Shown here one piece after another: positions 15,091-23,771 of a stretch of 38,651 nt of DNA. The stretch covers positions 1-38,651 of the forward strand of contig NZ_JAUYAF010000071.1 of NCBI RefSeq assembly GCF_030693625.1. The letters are read 5' to 3'. Origin of the DNA: Phenylobacterium sp. Lineage in GTDB: Bacteria > Pseudomonadota > Alphaproteobacteria > Caulobacterales > Caulobacteraceae. Positions within the stretch are counted from its first letter, which is position 1. Each line of letters begins with the position of its first letter. The position numbers and the translations under genes are program-made. The notes below the pieces were generated by a model. That model was not told where the DNA came from. It did no database searches and worked only from the letters and a program-made list of their open reading frames with translations.

Positions 15091-16416
15091 ATGAGGTCAT
15101 TTGGAATCGGGCTTGCCGCGGCCCTGTTTGTCGCGGTGACGGCGCCCGCCGCCGTTGTTATGGCGGCCAAGAAGCCGGTCGAGGAAGTCACCGCCGCGTC
15201 CCGCACCCAGGGCATGGCCGAGGCCCCGGCCATCGCGAAAGCCGCCGGCATCGCCTGCACGGTCTCTGACGCCCGCTTCGTCGGCAAGATGAGCGACAAG
15301 AAGGCGAAGACGGACACCAGCTATTACGAGATCGATTGCGACAAGGGTCTCGGCTTCATCCTGTCGAACGTGACCGGCGCCACGCCGACCGCCTTCACCT
15401 GCGTGGAAGCCAACAGCCCGCAGCCGGACGGCAAGCCGTCGACCCTGCCCTGCAAGCTGCCGGGCAACGCCGATCCCAAGTCCGATCTGGCCGGCTATAT
15501 CGCCAAGGCCGGCATCGCCTGCACCCCCGATCAGGTGCGCGGCATCGGCCAGAGCGCCACCACCACCTTCCTGGAAATCTCCTGTGCGGCCGGCGACGGC
15601 TACGTGCTGAAGACCAGCGCCCCGGCCGACGAGGCCAAGAAGGTCGAGGCCGACAACTGCCTGCTGTATGACGACGCCGCCAGCAACATCAAATGCACGC
15701 TGCACGACAAGGCCCACCGCATGGCCGTCGTGGACACCCTGGTGGTCCAGGCCAAGAACGGCTGCACCATCAAGGACCGCCGCTATGCCGGCGTGTCCCA
15801 GGCTGGCGCGATGTTCTACGAGACCTCCTGCACCGACGGTAAGGGCTATCTCTACAAGGTGGAGAAGGGCCAGCTCGCCCAGACCTACCCCTGCGAGAAG
15901 GCCTCCATGGTGATGGGCGGCTGCGAGTTGACCGACGCCAAGGAAGCCGAAACCGCCCAGGCCGGCCTCTACACCAAGCTGGCCAAGTCGGCGGGCTTCG
16001 ACTGCGAAGTCTCCAAGTACGCCCCCTTCCCCTCGCCGGCCGGTCTGGACGTGGTGGAGATGGCCTGTTCGAACCGTCCTGACGGCGCCGTCGGCGTCTT
16101 CGGCGGCCCGGGCGTGAAGGCCGTGGTCCATGACTGCGCGCGCGCGCCGGTCGCCGGCTACCGCTGCTCCTTCACCAAGCCCGACCTGGCCTTCCCGCTG
16201 GTGACCGCCGACCTCAAGAAGATGGGCAAGAACGACTGCGCCGTCTCGGCCACCCGCTTCATCGGCAAGACCACCAAGGGCACCGGCTACCTCGAAGTGG
16301 CCTGCGCCGACGGCCTGAAGGGCTACATCGTGGAATACACCCCGAGCCCGATGTCCGTCGTGGGCGTCATCGGCTGCGCCTTCTCGAAGGAGTGCAAGCT
16401 GCCCGGCAACGTTTAA
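15091..16416 (+). CDS. Secreted protein of five four-cysteine repeats, unknown function
   Basis: A 441-residue exported protein. Residues 1-25 form a Sec signal peptide (hydrophobic core, V-M-A before the cut). The mature part holds 20 cysteines falling into five units of four: 56/83/104/121, 144/165/190/202, 225/247/268/278, 305/326/349/359 and 383/405/429/435. First cysteines are spaced 88, 81, 80 and 78 residues apart. Each unit reads roughly G-x2-C-x-V..R..G....Y-x-E-x-x-C..G-x-GY...C...C-x-L; the GY motif is weakest in unit 4. Two disulfides per unit in the periplasm is the natural inference. No catalytic signature is visible. I do not recognise the family. AGGAGAG-type ribosome site upstream and an intrinsic terminator downstream show it is a single-gene unit. 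Confidence 0.9.
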   Translation: MRSFGIGLAAALFVAVTAPAAVVMAAKKPVEEVTAASRTQGMAEAPAIAKAAGIACTVSDARFVGKMSDKKAKTDTSYYEIDCDKGLGFILSNVTGATPTAFTCVEANSPQPDGKPSTLPCKLPGNADPKSDLAGYIAKAGIACTPDQVRGIGQSATTTFLEISCAAGDGYVLKTSAPADEAKKVEADNCLLYDDAASNIKCTLHDKAHRMAVVDTLVVQAKNGCTIKDRRYAGVSQAGAMFYETSCTDGKGYLYKVEKGQLAQTYPCEKASMVMGGCELTDAKEAETAQAGLYTKLAKSAGFDCEVSKYAPFPSPAGLDVVEMACSNRPDGAVGVFGGPGVKAVVHDCARAPVAGYRCSFTKPDLAFPLVTADLKKMGKNDCAVSATRFIGKTTKGTGYLEVACADGLKGYIVEYTPSPMSVVGVIGCAFSKECKLPGNV

Positions 16417-16441
16417 CACTTAAGGCGTCCGACAAGATCGA

Positions 16442-16471
16442 GGCCCGTGGGTTCGTCCCGCGGGCCTTTTT
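16442..16471 (+). terminator. Intrinsic terminator after the five-repeat protein gene
   Basis: GGCCCGTGGG (16442-16451) pairs with CCCGCGGGCC (16457-16466), a 10-bp stem with one T-G wobble and a 5-nt loop, followed by TTTTTCTTT. It ends just before the convergent ThDP-enzyme stop codon. Confidence 0.93.
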
Positions 16472-16477
16472 CTTTGC

Positions 16478-18019
16478 CTAGATCGCGGCTTCGATGAACT
16501 TCGGGCCCGGCTCGGACATGGCGCGGGCGAAGGCGGTCTCGAACTCTTCGGCGGTCTCGCAGCGGACGGCGGGAAGCCCCATGCCCTTGGCCATCGAGAC
16601 CCAGTCGATCTTGGGATCCCCGAGGTCCAGCAGCTTGGACGCCGAGGGCCCGGGATTGCCCGAGCCCGTGCGGCCCATCTCGATATTGAGGATGCGATAG
16701 GAGTGGTTGGCGAAGACCACGACGGTGACGTCGAGGTTCTCCCGCGCCATCGTCCATAGGCTCTGGACCGTATACATGGCCGAGCCGTCCCCATTCAGCG
16801 ACACGACCTTGCGCCCCGGTGAGGCCACGGCCGCGCCAATGGCCAGCGGCATGCCGATGCCGATCGCGCCGCCGGTGAGCGCCAGCACATCGTGCGGTCG
16901 GGCGGTCATGCACGGCATGGCCACGCCGCCGCCCGAGGTCACCGAGTCGTCGCAGATGATCGCGCCCTCGGGCAAGTGGCGGGCGATGGAGATGCCGGCG
17001 CTCTGCGGGGTCATGCCGCCGGTGGGGGCGTGCTCCGGCAGCTTCAACGGCTGGCTCGGACCGGCGGCCGGCGCGCCCAGGGCGTCCGCCAGGGCTGCGA
17101 GGGCAGCCACCGTGTCGGTCTCACGGTCGGCCAGGCTGAGTGTGGCGCAGCCCTCCGGGACCAGGACGCTGGGCCGGTCGGGATAGGCGAAGAAGGCCAC
17201 CGGCATGGTGGTGCCGGCATAGACCATCAGGTCGGTCCCCTCGAGGTCAGCCAGGGCCGCCTCGCCGAAATACTGCATGCGGGCGGGCGCGAAGATCCCG
17301 GCGCCACGCGGCTGGCGGGCCACGAAGGTGTCGGCCATGACCCGAACGCCGGCGGCCTGCAGGCGCGCAGCCTGGACCAGGGCCTCGGCGCGCACGGCGC
17401 GGCCGCCCACCAGGACCACCGGCTTGGCGGCGGCCTTGATGGCCTTGGTCACCGCCTCGACATTGGCGGCGTCGGGCGCGGCGAGTTTGGGCCGGGTGGC
17501 CAGGGCCTTGGAGATCTTGGTCTCCAGCCAGGCGGAGTCAGCGGGCAGGATGAGGCTGACGGGCCCCCCTGGCGGACCATAGCTGGCTGTGATCGCCTCC
17601 GCGGCGGTGGCGGCCACCGTGTCGGGGCTGTCGGCGGATTTCACCCAGACGGAATTGGCCGCGACGATGGAGGCGATGTCGGAGTTCAGCGGTGCGTCGT
17701 ACTGGCGGTGATAGGTGGCGTGGTCGCCGATCACGTTGATGATGGGGGTATAGGCGCGGCGGGCGTTGTGCAGGTTGGCCAGGCCATTGCCGTAGCCGGG
17801 ACCCAGGTGCAGCAGGGTGCAGGCCGGCGTGTCGCTCATGCGGCCATAGCCGTCCGCCGCGCCCGTGGCCACGCCCTCGAACAGGCACAGCACCGGGCGC
17901 ATCTTCGGTTGGCGGTCGAGGGCCGCGACGAACTGCATCTCGCTGGTGCCGGGATTGGCGAAACAGGCGGTTACGCCGTTGTCCACGAGCGTCTCGATCA
18001 GGGCGTCAGCGCCGTTCAT
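16478..18019 (-). CDS. ThDP-dependent enzyme, acetolactate synthase / benzoylformate decarboxylase-like
   Basis: A 513-residue thiamin diphosphate enzyme with the usual three domains. The cofactor-activating glutamate is Glu48 in CLFEGVATGAADGYGRM. The diphosphate/Mg motif begins at GDG (410-412) and ends at FANHSY (about 437-442). The central domain (VVLVGGRAVRAEAL) is of the transhydrogenase type. It is shorter than true acetohydroxyacid synthases (about 570) and no regulatory small-subunit gene is adjacent, so a 2-keto-acid decarboxylase or carboligase of catabolism is more likely than branched-chain synthesis. It starts 1 nt after the stop of the CoA ligase gene, implying a shared substrate route. 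Confidence 0.87.
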   Translation of the reverse strand: MNGADALIETLVDNGVTACFANPGTSEMQFVAALDRQPKMRPVLCLFEGVATGAADGYGRMSDTPACTLLHLGPGYGNGLANLHNARRAYTPIINVIGDHATYHRQYDAPLNSDIASIVAANSVWVKSADSPDTVAATAAEAITASYGPPGGPVSLILPADSAWLETKISKALATRPKLAAPDAANVEAVTKAIKAAAKPVVLVGGRAVRAEALVQAARLQAAGVRVMADTFVARQPRGAGIFAPARMQYFGEAALADLEGTDLMVYAGTTMPVAFFAYPDRPSVLVPEGCATLSLADRETDTVAALAALADALGAPAAGPSQPLKLPEHAPTGGMTPQSAGISIARHLPEGAIICDDSVTSGGGVAMPCMTARPHDVLALTGGAIGIGMPLAIGAAVASPGRKVVSLNGDGSAMYTVQSLWTMARENLDVTVVVFANHSYRILNIEMGRTGSGNPGPSASKLLDLGDPKIDWVSMAKGMGLPAVRCETAEEFETAFARAMSEPGPKFIEAAI

Positions 18020-18020
18020 G

Positions 18021-19796
18021 TCAGAACACCATCACATCTGGAGAAGGGGGGTCGGCGAAAAGTTTCGTCACGGTCTGCGCGCGCCGCGAGCGGGCTAGCG
18101 CCTGAGCGATATAGCCCTTGTCGGTGATCTCGCCGGCGCCGGCGTCCGGTGGGCCGTCCAGCACCAGGGCCCGGCCGATGCGGCCGCCTGCGCCCTTGGC
18201 CCGGGCGTTGAAGGCCTCCAGGCCCAGGCGCACGGCGGCGGCGACAGCGTCGGGGGCGAGGTCGGGGTTGGGGTAGAACATCAAGCCGACGCCCTCCTGG
18301 TTCTCGCCGCAGACCACCGCGTCGGTGACCGCGTCGCCCACGGCCGAGACCGCGGCCACCCGCAGATCTCCGACCGTGACGAAGGTGCCGCTGGCCAGCT
18401 TGAAGTTCTCCGAGAGGCGGCCGTCAAAGACCATGCCCTGGGTTGGATCGGCGGGATCGACGAAGCGGGCCGCGTCGCCGAGCAGGTAGAAGCCCTCATC
18501 GTCGCGGCTCTGGGCCGTGAGGTCGGGGCGGCCGAGATAACCTAGGGTGATCTGGGGCCCCTTCACCCGGAACTCCAGCTTGTCGCCGCTGGGCGCCAGC
18601 TTCACCGTCGTGCCCGGCACCGGCAGGCCGATCAGGCCCATGCGGCCGTTGTGCCAGTGGACGGTGGCCGCCGTCGGCCCGGTCTCGGTGGCGCCGTAGC
18701 CGCTGGCGAAGGAGATGCGCTCGCCCACGGTGCGGACGGCGACGGCCTGGATGCGGTCATTGATCTCCTGGCCCAGGGCCGCGCCGCCGTACTGCAGCAG
18801 GCGGACCCGGGAGAAGAAGGTTCGCGCCAGGTCGTCGTCCCGTTCAAGTTCCCCGGCGAACAGCATCCAGCCGGCGGGCACCATGTTCTGGTAGGTGGGC
18901 GCGATGTCCTTGAGATTGCGCACGGTGTCGGCGAAGCGCCCGGCCACCGGCTGGCCCGCATCGATATAGACCGCCCCGCCCCGGTGGGTGGACATGTGCA
19001 GGATGGAATTGGCGCCCAGGCTGTGACTCCAGGGGGCCGAATTGACCATTACCGGCGGCTCGTCGTCCTCGAAGCAGGCGCGGATCTGGGCGGAGTTCCA
19101 GGCCATCCCTCGATGGGTGCAGATCACCGCCTTGGGCAGGCCGGTGGAGCCAGAGGTCAGCAGGTACTTGGCATGGTCATCGGGCTGGGCGGTGGGCGCG
19201 GCGGGCTGGGACTTCAGCAGGCGATCCAGCGGCACATCGCCGGGCCGCGGGTTCTTGCCGGCGATGACCGGCAGGCCGGCCAGGAACGGGGCCTCCAACG
19301 CCGCGATGAAGAGATCGGCGTCCTCGGTATAGATGGCGGCGGGGTTGAGCACCTCCACCGCGTGGGCCAGCCGCGAGAGGTTGGCGCCCGGCAGGCCGTA
19401 TTGCGGCGAGACCGGCGCCACGGGCATGCCCTGGCTCATGGCCGCGTACTTGATCAGCGCGTGGTCGACCCCGTTGCGGGCCAGGATCAGCAGGGGACGC
19501 TCACTGACCACCCCCAGTTCGCGCAGGCCCCCGGCGATGGCGCTGACCGACCCCAGGGCCTCGGCATAGGAGATGGTCCACCATCCGTCGCCCGACCGCT
19601 CCGCCAGCCAGATGGCCGAGGGCGTCCTGGCCGCCCAGTGGGCCAGGGCCTCGGTGGTCGTCGAGAAGACCGTGGAATAGGGCGTCGGGTTTGAGACGAT
19701 GATCTCGCCATTCTCCCGGTGCTCGATCTCGACGCGGCGCGGAGCGAAGCGGGCGTCGCGGAAAGGGGCGGTGGCGATGTTCAGCTCGGCGTCCAT
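18021..19796 (-). CDS. AMP-forming acyl-CoA ligase, feruloyl-CoA synthase-like
   Basis: A 591-residue ANL-superfamily enzyme that should activate an acid with ATP and CoA. Motifs: LTSGSTGLPK at 213-222 (P-loop), GYGATETGP at 366-374, LLGD at 438-441 and FDGR at 457-460; the catalytic lysine is probably Lys560 in EITDKGYI. The opening (PRRVEIEHRENG...), the segment MPVAPVSPQYGL and the EITDKGYI C-terminus follow feruloyl-CoA synthases of the Pseudomonas Fcs type. The preferred substrate may be another hydroxycinnamate or aryl/alkyl acid. It heads a two-gene operon with the ThDP enzyme. No hydratase-lyase (Ech) gene is adjacent. Confidence 0.88.
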   Translation of the reverse strand: MDAELNIATAPFRDARFAPRRVEIEHRENGEIIVSNPTPYSTVFSTTTEALAHWAARTPSAIWLAERSGDGWWTISYAEALGSVSAIAGGLRELGVVSERPLLILARNGVDHALIKYAAMSQGMPVAPVSPQYGLPGANLSRLAHAVEVLNPAAIYTEDADLFIAALEAPFLAGLPVIAGKNPRPGDVPLDRLLKSQPAAPTAQPDDHAKYLLTSGSTGLPKAVICTHRGMAWNSAQIRACFEDDEPPVMVNSAPWSHSLGANSILHMSTHRGGAVYIDAGQPVAGRFADTVRNLKDIAPTYQNMVPAGWMLFAGELERDDDLARTFFSRVRLLQYGGAALGQEINDRIQAVAVRTVGERISFASGYGATETGPTAATVHWHNGRMGLIGLPVPGTTVKLAPSGDKLEFRVKGPQITLGYLGRPDLTAQSRDDEGFYLLGDAARFVDPADPTQGMVFDGRLSENFKLASGTFVTVGDLRVAAVSAVGDAVTDAVVCGENQEGVGLMFYPNPDLAPDAVAAAVRLGLEAFNARAKGAGGRIGRALVLDGPPDAGAGEITDKGYIAQALARSRRAQTVTKLFADPPSPDVMVF

Positions 19797-19842
19797 GCCC
19801 TAGGCTTATCGCTCCCGGTGCGCCGATGGAAAGCGTGAACCT

Positions 19843-21057
19843 TCAGGTCAGGGCCCCGAGCCGTCGCTCCAGATAGAGCCGCTCGGCCGGAGCGGGTCCG
19901 AGCGCAAGCGCCGCGTGGTAGGCGGCGGCCGCATCCTCCCTCAGGCCAGCGCGCTCGCAGAGCCCCGCGCGCGCCGCCTGATAAGGCAGCCAGTTGGTCA
20001 GCCGCCCGGCGCCCGGAACCGCGTCCAGAGAGGCCAGCCCCGCCGCCGCGCCGCTCGCCTCCCCCACAGCCACGGCCCGATTGACCCCCGTCACGGCGTC
20101 GGGCCGGAACAGGGCCAGGGCGTCATAGAGACCGACGATGGCCGCCCAGGGGGTGACACCGGTGTCCCTGCGCGACAGGTGCAGGCCGTGAATCCCCGCC
20201 AGCAGTTGCCGGGGTCCGGTGGCGCCGAGGTCGGCCGCAGCGTCTAGCAGCCGCGCGCCCTCGCCAATCAGGCCGCCCCGCCAGAGGCCCATGTCCTGCT
20301 CGGCCGGCGGGACCATGGCGCCCGCCGGGTCCAGCCTGGCCGGCCGCCGCGCTTCGGCGAAGCGGACCAGGGCGGCCAGGCCAAGCACCTCGCCCTCGCG
20401 TGGGATCAGCTCGGCCAGCAGGCCCGACAACCGTAGAACCTCCTGCGCGAAGCCCGCGCCATCGGAAGCCAGGGCGGCGTCCTCATAGGCCTGGGCGTAG
20501 GCGATTTCCAGGGTGGCCAGCACCGCCTCCAGCCGATCGGGCCACATCTCGCGGCCGGGAACCTCGAAGGGCACGCCGGCGTCGCGGATCTTGCGCTTGG
20601 CCCGGGTGATCCTCTGCAGCATGGCCGGCTCGGCCATGAGGAAGGCCCGCGCCAGCCGCTCGGTCGACAGGCCGCAGACCACCTTGAGCGTCAGGGCCGC
20701 GCGGGCGTCGGCGGCGATGGCCGGATGGCAGCAGACGAAGATCAGCCGCAGACGCTCGTCGGGGATGGGATCGCTGGCGGCGATCACCTCGTCCTCCGGG
20801 GTGGACGCAGGCTGCGGATCGTCAGGCGTCAGCCTCCGGCGAACCGCCGCCCGGCGCTTGGCGTCCAGCGCCCTGCGCCAGGCCGCGCGCCACAGCCAGG
20901 CCGCGGGGTCGCGGGGCCATTGCGCGCGCCAGGCCGGCACCGCCGCGGCGCTGGCCTCGGCGAAGGCCTCCTCAGCCAGGTCGAGGTCGCGCAGGCGGAC
21001 GGCCAGGGCGGCCACCACGCGAGGCCGCGCCTCCGAGATCGCCCGCCCGAGGTCCAC
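19843..21057 (-). CDS. ECF42-type RNA polymerase sigma factor with C-terminal extension (DUF6596)
   Basis: A 404-residue sigma factor. The first 165 residues carry sigma-2 (DLAEEAFAEASAAAVPAW...DPAAWLWRAAWRRALD) and sigma-4 (LTLKVVCGLSTERLARAFL) regions. A long C-terminal domain follows, roughly 170-404, with TPR-like helical pairs (LLAGIHGLHLSRRDTGVTPW, AAAYHAALALGPAPAERLYL), typical of ECF42/DUF6596 proteins, which lack an anti-sigma partner. The upstream gene, 3 nt away, is a YCII/DGPF protein, the standard neighbour and presumed target of this sigma class. Confidence 0.93.
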   Translation of the reverse strand: MDLGRAISEARPRVVAALAVRLRDLDLAEEAFAEASAAAVPAWRAQWPRDPAAWLWRAAWRRALDAKRRAAVRRRLTPDDPQPASTPEDEVIAASDPIPDERLRLIFVCCHPAIAADARAALTLKVVCGLSTERLARAFLMAEPAMLQRITRAKRKIRDAGVPFEVPGREMWPDRLEAVLATLEIAYAQAYEDAALASDGAGFAQEVLRLSGLLAELIPREGEVLGLAALVRFAEARRPARLDPAGAMVPPAEQDMGLWRGGLIGEGARLLDAAADLGATGPRQLLAGIHGLHLSRRDTGVTPWAAIVGLYDALALFRPDAVTGVNRAVAVGEASGAAAGLASLDAVPGAGRLTNWLPYQAARAGLCERAGLREDAAAAYHAALALGPAPAERLYLERRLGALT

Positions 21058-21060
21058 GGA

Positions 21061-21411
21061 TCAGTAGGTCGCCACCGGCCGCACCTCGCACGACCCACCC
21101 GGCCGGATCGGAACCTGCCGGGCCCACTTGATCGCCGCGTCCAGGTCCGGCGCCTCGATCAGGTAGAAGCCGCCCAGGTGCTCGCGGGTCTCGGCGAAGG
21201 GACCGTCGTGCAGGGTCTGGCCGGAGGCCGAGGTCCGCACCGTGGTGGCCGTAGCCACCGGCTGCAGGCCCGCCCCCGCCTGCATCGCGCCCGCCTCGCT
21301 CATGGCCTTGGCGAGCGCCATGTGCCTAGCGGCCACGTCCATCAGGCTGGCCTGGCCCTCCGGGCCCTGATCGAGATCCTCGGGCTCGTAGACCAGAAGC
21401 ATGTACTGCAT
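21061..21411 (-). CDS. YCII-related (DGPF domain) protein
   Basis: A 116-residue protein of the YCII/DGPF family: MQYMLLVYEPE at the start, HDGPFAETREHLGGFYLIEA in the middle (the DGPF motif) and a C-terminal EVRPVATY. AAGGGGAG lies about 8 nt before the ATG, a strong ribosome site. It is the first gene of a two-gene unit with the ECF42 sigma factor. In other bacteria such proteins are controlled by the neighbouring sigma factor; their biochemical role is not firmly known. Confidence 0.93.
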   Translation of the reverse strand: MQYMLLVYEPEDLDQGPEGQASLMDVAARHMALAKAMSEAGAMQAGAGLQPVATATTVRTSASGQTLHDGPFAETREHLGGFYLIEAPDLDAAIKWARQVPIRPGGSCEVRPVATY

Positions 21412-21502
21412 CGAACTCCCCTTTCAGCGTGTCGTGTGGTGGAGAGACGCGCCGCCCCGGTCAAATTCGACAACCCTCGCGGAAATTCCGCAAGTCGGGT
21501 GA

Positions 21503-22597
21503 TCAATCGCCCAGGGGGTTCTTGAGGATCTGTCGCAGGGTGCGCTTGGGTTTCTGACACACCATTCGGATCGCGGCCCACTCCGCCGGCGTGAAGGCCG
21601 GCGCGCCAGGGCGGGCGCGGGCGGCGCTCTCCCGGGCTCGGCTCAGGCTGTCGGGGTGGCTGGACATCAGCTCCCGCACCGCGCCGGCCTCCGCGCCCTC
21701 GCCCTTGGCGGCGATGCGCTCGAAGAAAGGCGCCATGCCCTGGGACGACAGGCCGTTGGCCTCCAGCAGTTGCTGACCGCGCACGTCGGCCTCGCTTTCC
21801 GCTGAGCGGCTGAAGCGCAGGTCGGCCACGGAGCCCGCCAATAGCACCGCCTGCTGGCCCGCACCGCTGCCGCCGCCCACCACGGCGTCCAGCACCAGGC
21901 CAAGGCCCAGGGAGCGCCACACCGCCTGCATCACGTGGCGCCGTTCCACATGGGCGGCCTCGTGGGCGATCACGGCGGCCAGTTCGTCGGGGGTCTTGGC
22001 CAGGGCGATCAGGTCGTCGGTGACCATCACGGCGCCGCCCGGCAGGGCGAAGGCGTTGACCATGGGCGCCTGGACCGCCCGGACCCGGATGTCGAAGGGG
22101 GTGTCGGCGGCGGCTTCCAGCCGCTGGCCAAAGGCGGCCAGCGCGGTCTGACCAGCGCCGGGGTCGCAGGGCCGGAAGGCGATGGAGAGCTGAGCCTCGA
22201 AGTTGCGGCCCATCCGCTCTTCGATGTTCGGTGGCGTGGCCCGCGCCAAGGGACCGGACGCCGCGGGCATGCCGATGAACACCACCGCGGCGATGGCCAG
22301 GCCGGCCACGGCCAGGCCCACCACCAGGCGCGCCTCCCGCTTCTGGTGGCGACGCTCGGCCTTGAGCCCTGCCCCGCCCCCGGAGGCGCGCCACGCGGCG
22401 GCGTCCAGGGTCAGGCGGCCGTCGCCCACCTTCGGATGCGACAGCCGCAGTCGGTCGCCCAGATCCTCAATCTGGAGATCGGCCAGAGACCAGACATGGG
22501 TCTCGCCATCGGCGTCGAAGCTGAGACGGTGGGCTTCCACCGTCACCTCGACCGGCAGCGACCGGGCCGTCAGCCCGTCATGGAACCTGGCCTGCAC
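21503..22597 (-). CDS. M48 family zinc metallopeptidase, membrane anchored
   Basis: A 364-residue protein. Residues 1-80 form a beta-rich N-terminal region, followed by a basic patch (ERRHQKREAR) and one membrane segment at about 91-110. The protease domain has the HEAAH zinc motif at 212-216, and the third ligand is expected in SRSAESEADVRG near 265, the normal M48 layout. With the basic patch on the inside, the catalytic domain should face the periplasm, as in BepA-type proteases. The start lies 6 nt from the stop of the DUF898 gene, so the two are co-transcribed. Quality control of envelope proteins is plausible. Confidence 0.92.
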   Translation of the reverse strand: MQARFHDGLTARSLPVEVTVEAHRLSFDADGETHVWSLADLQIEDLGDRLRLSHPKVGDGRLTLDAAAWRASGGGAGLKAERRHQKREARLVVGLAVAGLAIAAVVFIGMPAASGPLARATPPNIEERMGRNFEAQLSIAFRPCDPGAGQTALAAFGQRLEAAADTPFDIRVRAVQAPMVNAFALPGGAVMVTDDLIALAKTPDELAAVIAHEAAHVERRHVMQAVWRSLGLGLVLDAVVGGGSGAGQQAVLLAGSVADLRFSRSAESEADVRGQQLLEANGLSSQGMAPFFERIAAKGEGAEAGAVRELMSSHPDSLSRARESAARARPGAPAFTPAEWAAIRMVCQKPKRTLRQILKNPLGD

Positions 22598-22603
22598 GGC
22601 CGG

Positions 22604-23695
22604 TCAGACCGTGGCCATGCCAAAGGCGTCGGCCAGGCCCTCGCCCATGCGCGGACCTCGCTCAGCCTGGCGCGCGGCGGCGAGATCGACCTCACCCTCA
22701 CTGCGCAGCCGGCGGATCAGGAACTTCGCGGTTCGCGCCTCCATCACCGGCGTCAGGAAACCGAGGGTGAATGTCACCAGCGCCAGGTTGGTGAGAACAA
22801 GGCCAGCCATCTCCAGCCAGCCCACCTTGAAGCTGAATCGGGCGTCTTCCAGGGTGATCCCTGCGGCCAAGGTCCGCAAAATCGCCGCCTGATACGGCGC
22901 CGACAGCACGCTCAACACCACCGCCCAGGCCAGAATGGCGGCGTAGACGAAGGCGATGAAGGCTAGGCTGGGCTCGCTGGCCGTCTTCGGCATCATGTCC
23001 CCCGCCAGTGCGATGGCCACCCCCATGAAGACGAAGTAGCTCACGACGCCGCCGAGCCAGAAGACCGTGAACGGGCCGTAGAGGCCCACCTTCCGCGCCC
23101 GGTCGATGTCGAACTTGAATTCACGGTCGCCAAACCGCAGGCCGTTCCACAGGGGCGCGGCCAGCCGGCGCTGAGCCGCCGGCGCGAACCATCCCAGAGT
23201 GATGACGTTGAGCAGCATGTAGCCGATATAGCTCCAGGCGTAGCGCCACGGAGAGCCCGTCAGTGCGAACCGCACCCCGCGCCAATGGGTACGACTGGCC
23301 AGGTAGCGGAAGGCCGTGAACCGTCCAAATCCCATCAGGTAGAAAAGGACCAGGTAGACCGGCAGGATGATCAAGAACGCCAGCTGTGGCGCCAGGAACT
23401 GGGCGGTGAACACCACGATCAGCAGCGGCAGAACCACCAGCACCAGGGCCAGCAGGAAGCCCAGGAACAGCTCCTTGCCTCGGCCGGTATATTCGAAAGC
23501 CTCGCCGTTGAGGGAAACGCCGCTCCAGATCCGCCGGCGGACCTCGGTCTTCGCCCAGAACCGGTAGAGGGTCAGGGTGACGATGTTCAGCAGGCCGTTC
23601 TTGAAGCTCAGCCCGACGAACTTGCCGGGCGCCAGGTTCTCGCCGAACACGAGGCGCTCGCCGCGCGTCGACGCGGCGTCTTCGGATATCGACAT
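22604..23695 (-). CDS. DUF898 (YjgN-like) membrane protein
   Basis: A 363-residue integral membrane protein with about six to seven membrane segments. It opens with the cytoplasmic signature GLSFKNGLLNIVTLTLYRFW followed by AKTEVRRRIW, and the same kind of element recurs at MLLNVITLGWFAPAAQRRL, both hallmarks of DUF898/YjgN. It is the first gene of a pair with the M48 protease, a recurrent arrangement for this family. Function unknown. The 76 bp upstream separate it from the dihydroorotase-like gene and may hold its promoter. Confidence 0.92.
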   Translation of the reverse strand: MSISEDAASTRGERLVFGENLAPGKFVGLSFKNGLLNIVTLTLYRFWAKTEVRRRIWSGVSLNGEAFEYTGRGKELFLGFLLALVLVVLPLLIVVFTAQFLAPQLAFLIILPVYLVLFYLMGFGRFTAFRYLASRTHWRGVRFALTGSPWRYAWSYIGYMLLNVITLGWFAPAAQRRLAAPLWNGLRFGDREFKFDIDRARKVGLYGPFTVFWLGGVVSYFVFMGVAIALAGDMMPKTASEPSLAFIAFVYAAILAWAVVLSVLSAPYQAAILRTLAAGITLEDARFSFKVGWLEMAGLVLTNLALVTFTLGFLTPVMEARTAKFLIRRLRSEGEVDLAAARQAERGPRMGEGLADAFGMATV

Positions 23696-23771
23696 GCAAT
23701 CCCCCCCAACTCTTATGGTCAGGCTTGCACGCTAGGGGTGATCACGCAATCGCACTCGCGTGACGGGCAGG

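Noticed and set aside
17535..17585. Possible frameshift or fusion in the ThDP enzyme, suggested by open frames in other registers
   Set aside because: The main frame is continuous from 18019 to 16478 with all cofactor motifs in order.
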